Below are positions 6,676-11,793 of a DNA stretch of 11,793 nt, piece after piece. The translations under genes and the position numbers were made by a program. The stretch is from assembly GCA_964497095.1 (NCBI GenBank), contig CAZCCL010000081.1, positions 1 to 11,793 on the forward strand, in the 5' to 3' direction. The notes under the pieces are model-generated. The model saw only the letters and a program-made list of their open reading frames with translations. It was not told where the DNA came from and did not search any database. Source of the stretch: CAVPLM01 sp964497095. GTDB lineage: Bacteria; Actinomycetota; Thermoleophilia; RBG-16-64-13. Each line of letters opens with the position of its first letter. Positions within the stretch are counted from its first letter, which is position 1.

Positions 6676-7974
6676 ATGAAAAAGCGTCACCTGTTAGCCG
6701 GTCTTCTCGTCCTGCTGCTCGCAGTCGCCGTGATGGCGGTCGCCTGCGGTGGAGAAGAGACCACCACCACCACGGCGGCTCCCAGCACGGAGACCACAGC
6801 CGCCCCGAGCACGGAGACCACAGCCGCCCCGAGCACGGAGACCACCACGGCCGGGCCGGCCACCGGGGAGCCCATCAAGATCGGTCTCTCCAACAGCCTG
6901 ACCGGAGCGGCGGCTGCTCCGGGCGCCTCCGTTGAAAAAGGCGTCAACCTGCAGATCGAGACCGTGAACGCCAACGGCGGCGTCAACGGCCGTCCTCTCG
7001 AGCTCATCGAGTATGATGACAAGTCGGACGTCCCCACCGCCATCGCCAACCTCAACAAGCTGATCCAAGAAGACCAGGTGTTCGCCACCATCGGGCCATT
7101 CGCGCAGTTTATGCAGGAACCAGCCCGCCAGATCGCCGAGCAGACCCAGACGCCGATGGTGGGTGACGGGCCGGCCACCCTCGACCAACTGGCCGGTGTT
7201 CAGTATCAGTGGAGCGTTATGACCGCGGCCGGGCCGCCGCCGCAGGCGGACGCGGTCGACAAGGTCATCAAAGCCAGCGGGTGGAAGAACGTACTGGGGT
7301 TGGCCGACGTACTCTCTATCGACCAGGAGACCCTGGCCGTGGTCGAGCAGAACGCCCCTGCCAATGGCTACACCTTCACCAAGATGGCCGATACCTTTGG
7401 GCTGGACCAGCAGGACTTCCAGCCCATCCTCAACAAGATAATGGAGCAGATCAACAACCTGAACCCGGATGCCATCGTCCTTTACGTCAACCCGCTCGCC
7501 TTCCCGCCGCTCTACAGTGGACTGCGGGGGCTCAGTGTCACCATTCCGGTCCTGGCCGGCACTGCCTGCGCTCACCCGGCCATCTTCGCAATGGGCCCGC
7601 AGGCAGTTGAGGGAGCCTTCGTGATGGACTCCGGTGGGATTGTGAACCCGCAAGCGCTGCCCGACAGCTGGGCAGTGAAGTCCGTGCAGGTCGACTTCAG
7701 TCAGGCATACATGGCCAAGTACAACGAACCCCCGGACTTCTTCGCGGCCGCCGGCGCCGATATGGTGACCGTCATCGTGGCGGCCATGAATGAGGCCGGC
7801 GGTGCCGACGACAAAGCCAAGGTGCAGCAGGCCCTCATCAACCTGACGGATCTGCCCACGCTCGAAGGCCTCGTGACTTTCACTCCTGATGCTACCTCGA
7901 TGGGCATCCACGGCCAGATGGTGGAGTGGCAGGTTAAGAACGGTCAGTTCGAATTGGTGGGCACCATCAACTAG
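6676..7974 (+). CDS. Substrate-binding lipoprotein of the LIV/HAAT-type importer
   Basis: The 432-residue protein starts at an ATG with a good ribosome binding site (GGGAGG 6665-6670, 5 nt spacing). A basic, hydrophobic signal peptide (MKKRHLLAGLLVLLL) ends in a lipobox-like AVAC, so Cys24 is the predicted lipid anchor. A Thr/Ala/Pro-rich tether (27-60) with three APSTETTA-type repeats follows. The mature part starts IKIGLSNSLTG and has the type I periplasmic binding fold of the LivJ/LivK (Peripla_BP_6) family, including VNANGGVNGRPLELIEYDD and a C-terminal FTPDATSMGIHGQMVEWQV. It lies 68 nt after the LivM-G-F fusion with no terminator between, so it belongs to the same operon and delivers the ligand to LivH/LivM. 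The ligand cannot be read from sequence by eye. A long open frame on the opposite strand is a GC-driven shadow. Confidence 0.93.
   Translation: MKKRHLLAGLLVLLLAVAVMAVACGGEETTTTTAAPSTETTAAPSTETTAAPSTETTTAGPATGEPIKIGLSNSLTGAAAAPGASVEKGVNLQIETVNANGGVNGRPLELIEYDDKSDVPTAIANLNKLIQEDQVFATIGPFAQFMQEPARQIAEQTQTPMVGDGPATLDQLAGVQYQWSVMTAAGPPPQADAVDKVIKASGWKNVLGLADVLSIDQETLAVVEQNAPANGYTFTKMADTFGLDQQDFQPILNKIMEQINNLNPDAIVLYVNPLAFPPLYSGLRGLSVTIPVLAGTACAHPAIFAMGPQAVEGAFVMDSGGIVNPQALPDSWAVKSVQVDFSQAYMAKYNEPPDFFAAAGADMVTVIVAAMNEAGGADDKAKVQQALINLTDLPTLEGLVTFTPDATSMGIHGQMVEWQVKNGQFELVGTIN
6778..6849 (+). repeat. 24-bp tandem repeat encoding the lipoprotein tether
   Basis: Three in-frame 24-bp units (6778-6801, 6802-6825, 6826-6849) encode APSTETTA, APSTETTA and APSTETTT. 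The first two differ at only two bases. They lie between the lipid-anchored cysteine and the folded domain, where they act as a flexible spacer. In-frame units of this kind can change in number between strains. Confidence 0.85.
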
Positions 7975-8036
7975 CTGGGCGATTTGGGACCGGCAACTCC
8001 GTCTCTCCTCGCGGAAGGGGCTGATCCCAACCGAGT

Positions 8037-8075
8037 GGCGCTGGGGCCGGTGGCGTTGCCGCCGGCCCCAGCGCC
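8037..8075 (+). terminator. Very long-stemmed hairpin after the binding-protein gene
   Basis: GGCGCTGGGGCCGGTGGC (8037-8054), a GTT loop and GCCGCCGGCCCCAGCGCC (8058-8075) form an 18-bp stem with a single G-U pair. It lies 62 nt after the stop of the binding protein. There is no U-tract behind it, so it may be an actinobacterial-type terminator, an RNA 3'-end stabiliser, or an attenuator separating the importer genes from the redox genes. Confidence 0.7.
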
Positions 8076-8152
8076 TCGCGGGGCGCCGACTCGATGCTTC
8101 ACCCACGCGGCGGTGGGCCCGACTGAAGGATCAACAAAGACCAGGGGCGGCC

Positions 8153-8245
8153 ATGACTAAGAAGATAATCGGTCTTTCTTGCGGTCGGAAACACGGCAAC
8201 AGCGAGCATGTTCTCAGGCCGTCCTCAAAGAAAGCAGGTGCATGA
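8153..8245 (+). pseudogene. N-terminal remnant of an FMN reductase/flavodoxin-fold protein
   Basis: ATG 8153, behind AGGGGCGG, opens a 30-codon frame MTKKIIGLSCGRKHGNSEHV and then RPSSKKAGA, stop. The beginning matches the first beta strand and phosphate-binding loop of NAD(P)H-dependent FMN reductases and iron-sulfur flavoproteins, which read like IIGISGSPRKNGNTE. Those proteins are usually about 170-250 residues. Reading the region after HVL one base off gives QAVLKE, the expected continuation of the helix, so a frameshift or point decay is followed by a large deletion. The stop lies just before the ferredoxin gene and overlaps its ribosome binding site. A functional short peptide coupled to ferredoxin translation cannot be excluded. 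The family match is by motif only. Confidence 0.5.
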
Positions 8246-8255
8246 GAGGATGAAT

Positions 8256-8492
8256 ATGATTGGTGTGGATCTTGAGGCCTGTAACGGCTGCAAGATCTGT
8301 TATAGGGCTTGTTTCGTCGACGTGCTCCGCTGGGACGAGAGCGCAAAGCGGCCGATTGTGGCCTATCCAGAGGATTGCGTTCAGTGCAACCTGTGCGAGC
8401 TCAACTGCCCGGTGGACGCGATCAGCGTGGTGGTCGATTGGGACAAGCCGTTCCCGTCGGTCCTCGAGCATGAGTTCCGGTATCCGGCATGA
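8256..8492 (+). CDS. 2[4Fe-4S] ferredoxin, partner of the following flavoprotein
   Basis: The 78-residue protein has two complete cluster motifs: CNGCKICYRAC, and CVQCNLCELNCP followed by VDAI. It is therefore an electron carrier with two [4Fe-4S] clusters, presumably cytoplasmic. I prefer the ATG at 8256 (MIGVDLEAC) because GAGAGG (8244-8249) lies 6 nt before it; the ATG at 8250 would add two residues. The frame is open further upstream to 8208, but that part overlaps the flavoprotein remnant and looks unrelated. The stop overlaps the flavoprotein start (ATGA, 8489-8492), so the two are translated together. This is the arrangement seen for beta and alpha subunits of APS reductase-like and related flavoprotein complexes. 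AprB itself is longer, with a C-terminal tail that is missing here. Confidence 0.9.
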   Translation: MIGVDLEACNGCKICYRACFVDVLRWDESAKRPIVAYPEDCVQCNLCELNCPVDAISVVVDWDKPFPSVLEHEFRYPA

Positions 8493-10210
8493 GCGCCTTC
8501 GACGAGCTCGGGACGGTTCTCGAGACCGACATCCTCGTGGTTGGCGGCGGGATAGCCGGACTGGCGGCAGCGATCGCGACCAAGGAGAAATCTCCCGCGA
8601 CCCGCGTGTTGGTGGTCGATAAGAACTTCAGCGGCTGGGCGGGTCAGGCTAACAAGGGAGCAGGGGTCTTCATGTTCCTTGGCCCGGACGATCCGGTCGA
8701 CCGGTTTCTCGATTACCACACCCAGAACATAGGGATGTTCCTGGAAGACCAGGAACTCCTCCGCACGTTCGTGTCCGAATCCCTGGCTACCATCGAGAAG
8801 CTCGACTCCTGGTGCCACACATTCTGCCGCAACGCCGACGGTAGTCTGGCCGCCGATACCTTCAAGCCCGGCCTACCCTGGAGACTCACCGCGGCCGAGC
8901 TCGACACCCAGATGAGAGTCCAGCGTTACGCCAAAAGGCTCGGCGTCCAGTTCCTCGACAAGACCATGGTGGCCGACGTGCTCAAGGAAGGCGAGCGCGC
9001 CGTGGGAGCCATCGGCTTCAGCATGCTCGACGGGTCGTGCCGCCTCTTTCGGTCGAGAGCCGTCATTCTCGCCACCGGTGGCCAGAGCTACCGCATCCTC
9101 TCCATGTGGAGCGGAGCCCGGGGAGACGGGATAGCCGCGGCCTACCGAGCCGGAGCCCAGATGCGAAACGCGGAGTTCGGCGCCTTCATGCAGCTTGTGA
9201 ACAAACGCAGCAAAGAGCCCATCCTGGGTGCCGAGGATGCGCTCTACAACAGCAAGGGCGAGTTTCTGTCCACTTGGCGGCGGGGGTTCGAGCCCGATGT
9301 AGACCCCATGGCCGGCGCCGTATGGTACCGGGAGATGCTGGCGGGCAATGGTCCGCTGGTGACCCGCAATGACGAGAACTGGCTGCTTCAGCACACCACC
9401 AGGCACACGGAGAAGGGCGGCCACGGCGACGATGCACCTGAGCTATGGAACCGCCCGAAGGCCGAGGCGTTCTGGGGGCGGCTCCTCTCCAAAACGGCAG
9501 AAGCCGACGGGCGCGGTCCGGTGTCCGAGGTCTTCCCCGGGATGCTGGGCGAGCTCTCGCCGGTACGGGTGGACCACCGTATGGCGACCACGGTGCCTGG
9601 TCTCTACGCCGTGGGTAACACAGCGACGAGCGGGTCGGCTATGGCCGGCGCCGTCCCCGCTTCTCCCGGGCGGATCCGCGGCAAGGCCCTCACTTCGTCA
9701 ACCTGGATGGGTATCCGGGCCGCGGCGGCCATCCTCGACTACGCCGCCAACGTTCCCGTCGGGCGGCCCGACGCCGACCTGGCTGCCGCTCTCAAAGACC
9801 AGATCTTCGCCCCGCTACACCGGCACCAGGGCGTTAAGCCTATCGACCTCGTGCGGGAGGTTCAGGCCGCTGTGGCACCGGTCGGCTATTCGATCTACAA
9901 GAAGAAAGAGCGGATGGAGGAGGCACTTGACCTGGTCCTACAGGCCGGGGAGCGCATCTCCGACCTCGCGGCCGAAGACCCGCACCACCTAGCCGCGGCT
10001 TACGAGGCCCGGGCCATGGTCCTCTGCGCAGAGATGTACTACCGGGCGTCCCTTGCCCGAAAGGAGTCGCGGGGGTGGCACCTGCGCGAGGACTTTCCTG
10101 AGCGCGATGACGCCAAGTGGCTCAAGTGGATCCTGCTCGAAGACAGAGATGGAGACATGACCGTCTCTACAGAGGATGTGCCTGTCGAGACTTACCCTTT
10201 GCAGCCCTAG
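8489..10210 (+). CDS. FAD-dependent oxidoreductase of the fumarate reductase/APS reductase flavoprotein superfamily
   Basis: The 573-residue protein has an N-terminal Rossmann FAD site (TDILVVGGGIAGLAAAIATK, GxGxxG at 19-24). It also has the ATGG motif (195-198), the second FAD contact GLYAVGN (371-377), and a C-terminal helical domain ending RASLARKESRGWHLREDFPE, as in SdhA, L-aspartate oxidase and AprA. The order fits this superfamily and the length is close to SdhA, slightly shorter than AprA. The catalytic His/Arg signatures of fumarate reductases (for example HGANRLGGNSL near the C-terminal part of the FAD domain) are not evident; this region reads SPGRIRGKALTSSTWMG. The substrate is therefore unknown, and it need not be fumarate or APS. 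Translation is coupled to the ferredoxin, which suggests a two-subunit enzyme that exchanges electrons through the clusters. It has no membrane anchor subunit. Confidence 0.88.
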   Translation: MSAFDELGTVLETDILVVGGGIAGLAAAIATKEKSPATRVLVVDKNFSGWAGQANKGAGVFMFLGPDDPVDRFLDYHTQNIGMFLEDQELLRTFVSESLATIEKLDSWCHTFCRNADGSLAADTFKPGLPWRLTAAELDTQMRVQRYAKRLGVQFLDKTMVADVLKEGERAVGAIGFSMLDGSCRLFRSRAVILATGGQSYRILSMWSGARGDGIAAAYRAGAQMRNAEFGAFMQLVNKRSKEPILGAEDALYNSKGEFLSTWRRGFEPDVDPMAGAVWYREMLAGNGPLVTRNDENWLLQHTTRHTEKGGHGDDAPELWNRPKAEAFWGRLLSKTAEADGRGPVSEVFPGMLGELSPVRVDHRMATTVPGLYAVGNTATSGSAMAGAVPASPGRIRGKALTSSTWMGIRAAAAILDYAANVPVGRPDADLAAALKDQIFAPLHRHQGVKPIDLVREVQAAVAPVGYSIYKKKERMEEALDLVLQAGERISDLAAEDPHHLAAAYEARAMVLCAEMYYRASLARKESRGWHLREDFPERDDAKWLKWILLEDRDGDMTVSTEDVPVETYPLQP

Positions 10211-10226
10211 TAATTGGAGGAGAGTC

Positions 10227-10262
10227 ATGCCCGCAGAGCGCACCTACTACGACGCGCGATGA
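10227..10262 (+). CDS. 11-codon ORF with strong ribosome binding site ahead of the hydrolase
   Basis: ATG 10227 lies 6 nt after GGAGG (10216-10220). It encodes MPAERTYYDAR before a TGA that overlaps the next ATG (ATGA, 10259-10262). It may be a leader peptide that passes ribosomes on to the hydrolase frame. It may instead be the true N-terminus of the hydrolase, put out of frame by a one-base change. YYDARMIKEYDLSVPMRDGV would be a natural start for this family, which favours the second reading. Confidence 0.4.
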   Translation: MPAERTYYDAR

Positions 10263-11371
10263 TCAAGGAGTACGACCTGTCCGTGCCCATGCGGGACGGC
10301 GTCACTCTACGCGGGCAACGGGACCCGGGGATGTTCTATCCACTGCTCTTTCCCTTCGAGCGCCCGGGGACGATCGAACGCACGGAGGAGATGCTGAAGA
10401 AGATCACGATCCCCTTCGTGACCGGGGCTTTTGAGGGCGCCTACACCTACAAGATGCACTGGCAAGGAGCGCAGCACTTCTTCTCTGGAATCGACGCGCC
10501 CCACAAGCACTTGTTCGTCACGCCCCCGGCCCACGCCGAGCGTCCCTTCCACGAGTGGCATGACGAGATCATCCGCTGGTATGACCACTGGCTGAAAGGG
10601 ATCGACAACGGGGTCGAGAACGACCCGGCCGTCAAGGTCTGGGTCATGGGCGAGAACAGATGGCGTACGTTCGACAGCTGGCCCGTGCCCGAGACCCAGT
10701 GGACCAAGTACTACCTCCATAGCTGGGAGAAGCTCGATATCAAGGGTCATTTGCCGGCGACGCAGACGTTCATCAACGAGCCGCCGGATGCGTTCGTGCA
10801 GATGCCACCCACACAGACCAACAAGATCGAGCGGCTGCGCTACATGACCGAGCCTCTCGCCGAAGACACCCTGGTGGTCGGCCCCCTCTCCCTCAAGTTC
10901 TGGGCTTCGCTGGACGAGGACGACACCAACTGGATAATCATTCTCAAGGACGTAGGCCCGGACGTGTCGGTAAGATCAGCCCGGCCCGGGGAACGCGAGG
11001 TGCCCAAGGACCTGCCGGAGCGGGAACTGACCCGTGGCTGGCTGAAGGCGTCGCATCGTGCGCTCGATCCGGAGCGCTCCAAGCCCTGGAAGCCCTGGCA
11101 CTACCTCAGCCCCGAGACCATCCAGCCGGTGGTACCGGGCGAGGTGAACGAGTACCAGGTGGAGATCCTGTCAACCGCCAATCTCTTCAAGGAGGGCCAC
11201 CGCATCTGCCTAGAGATGACCAGCCTGGACCTAGCGGAGGGCGTCGCCGGTGAGACCTCGGTGGAGTACATCCCCAACCACGTGTGCTCGAGCAAGACCG
11301 TGCTCCACAATGTCTTTCATGACGCGGAGCATCCGTCACATCTGCTCCTACCCGTGGTTCCGTTGAAGTAG
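10259..11371 (+). pseudogene. S15/CocE-type hydrolase with the catalytic core deleted in frame
   Basis: From the ATG at 10259 the frame has 370 residues; an in-frame TTG at 10214 would add 15 poor ones. Residues 1-19 (EYDLSVPMRDGVTLRG) are the canonical N-terminus of X-Pro dipeptidyl-peptidase/CocE hydrolases. The sequence then jumps at about residue 20 to a part normally near the end of the alpha/beta-hydrolase domain. This part reads MFYPLLFPFE, then KKITIPFVTGAFEGAYTYK, TPPAHAERPFHEW (site of the catalytic His) and RWYDHWLKGIDNG. The C-terminal beta-sandwich follows and is intact to HLLLPVVPLK. Family members are about 550-650 residues. Some 200 residues, including the oxyanion strand and the GxSxG nucleophile, are missing, so hydrolase activity is not expected. 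The long open frame is otherwise preserved, so a binding role or a recent deletion are both possible. It follows the flavoprotein by 16 nt (to the upstream small ORF) and is likely co-transcribed. Confidence 0.75.
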
Positions 11372-11433
11372 GCAGACGGAAAGGTCAACACGGCTGTCCC
11401 GATTCGGGTCGGCTAGAGAGGGCTTCTTGCAGT

Positions 11434-11459
11434 CCCCGCGACTCATCGGGGTCTTCTTT
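11434..11459 (+). terminator. Weak terminator candidate after the hydrolase
   Basis: CCCCG (11434-11438) and CGGGG (11447-11451) form a 5-bp stem with an 8-nt loop, followed by the T-rich TCTTCTTT (11452-11459). It lies about 60 nt after the hydrolase stop, the expected end of the redox gene unit. The stem is short, so confidence is limited. Confidence 0.4.
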
Positions 11460-11596
11460 GGTCGATCTCTCGAAGGGTCCTGGGCGGGAGAGTTCACATT
11501 CTTGGTCTCTCGTCGGCCAGCGTCGGCCTGGTGCAGGGTACTGCGATATCCGCCGATGTTCGCTCGAGCATCGAAGGGCGGGCAAAGTAGAACCTA

Positions 11597-11620
11597 TCGT
11601 GCTCATAACCCGAAGGTCGC
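11597..11620 (+). other. Isolated anticodon-arm fragment resembling initiator tRNA-Met
   Basis: GCTCATAACCCGAAGGTCGC (11601-11620) is, from memory, nearly identical to the anticodon loop, 3' anticodon stem and variable loop of bacterial tRNA-fMet. The preceding TCGTG pairs with CCCGA except for one base. No D arm, T arm or acceptor stem surrounds it, so it is not a tRNA gene. It could be an attachment-site core or a chance match. Confidence 0.35.
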
Positions 11621-11793
11621 ACACTACCCTCCTGTCCTCGCCTCCGGCCGCGGCACTCACTGCCACGGCCATGGCAAACAGGTGCTCAAGTGTGGCAAAG
11701 TAGTTCTACGCCCGCCTCGCAGAAGGAGGAGGCCGGCAAGGTACCTCCATGCCTGCCAGGGCGCTTCGCCTAGCTGGGTTTGCTGATATCCAT

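Larger units (their letters stand above)
11372..11793. other. Gene-free right end
   Basis: Open frames on both strands here lack ribosome binding sites and recognisable domains, and their protein composition is that of random GC-rich frames. The stretch holds the weak terminator at 11434-11459, the tRNA-fMet-like fragment and a 10-bp direct repeat, GGCAAAGTAG (11581-11590 and 11694-11703). I see nothing else in it. Confidence 0.5.

Noticed and set aside
6778..6849. CRISPR-like or mobile repeat
   Set aside because: The 24-bp units are contiguous, in frame and encode the lipoprotein tether. There are no spacers.
6694..8106. 470-codon open frame on the minus strand
   Set aside because: It lies wholly antisense to the clear binding-protein gene, has no ribosome binding site or domain, and its His/Arg/Gly-rich composition is typical of GC-rich shadow frames.
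11581..11703. 10-bp direct repeat GGCAAAGTAG as ends of a small insertion
   Set aside because: The enclosed 103 bp show no inverted ends or coding content, and a 10-bp repeat at this distance can arise by chance.
11385..11786. Opposing open frames of 95 and 119 codons at the right end
   Set aside because: They overlap each other on both strands, and neither has a good ribosome binding site or recognisable motif. The region also contains a terminator-like hairpin and the tRNA-like fragment.

Overview
The window is GC-rich bacterial DNA. The Thr/Pro/Ala-rich spacer behind the lipoprotein cysteine of the binding protein, the strong AG-rich ribosome binding sites and the high-GC third codon positions suggest Actinomycetota, perhaps a deep-branching class. 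No rRNA or housekeeping gene is present to confirm this, so the assignment is only moderately sure.

Left part (1-1829): a C-terminal CDS remnant (3-146) and a 53-residue two-helix membrane protein (186-347) are read rightward. They face a leftward PDZ-domain membrane protein (496-1209) across a near-ideal bidirectional terminator hairpin (409-436). The gene-free stretch 1210-1829 holds a piece resembling the 3' half of a tRNA-Leu. It is followed by helically spaced TGCCCA(C) repeats and a 13-bp tandem duplication, a layout that resembles an old integrase attachment site.

Central part (1830-7974): a leftward regulator joining a MerR-type and a TetR-type DNA-binding domain is divergent from a branched-chain amino acid/amide (LIV/HAAT-type) ABC importer. 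The importer consists of a LivH permease (3003-3881), one 908-residue polypeptide fusing LivM permease, LivG ATPase and LivF ATPase (3881-6607), and a LivJ/K-type binding lipoprotein (6676-7974). The divergent gap contains a good sigma70-type promoter, a 10-bp palindrome over its -10 box and a 16-bp perfect palindrome in the leader, all plausible control sites. A perfectly nested 18-bp-stem hairpin (8037-8075) follows the binding protein.

Right part (7975-11371): a 30-codon remnant of an FMN-reductase/flavodoxin-fold protein is followed by a two-cluster ferredoxin (8256-8492) translationally coupled to a 573-residue FAD flavoprotein of the fumarate reductase/APS reductase superfamily (8489-10210). 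Next come an 11-codon ORF with the best ribosome binding site and an S15/CocE-type hydrolase (10259-11371). The hydrolase keeps its C-terminal half but has lost, apparently in frame, the segment that should carry the nucleophile serine. The last 420 bases contain no convincing gene, a weak terminator and a short exact match to the anticodon arm of initiator tRNA-Met.

Taken together, the window reads as a regulated uptake operon for an unknown amino-acid, amide or acid substrate, next to a ferredoxin-linked flavoprotein that could reduce or oxidise the imported compound. Several genes around the redox pair are eroded. The most unusual features are the LivM-LivG-LivF triple fusion, the MerR-TetR fusion and the catalytically gutted hydrolase.
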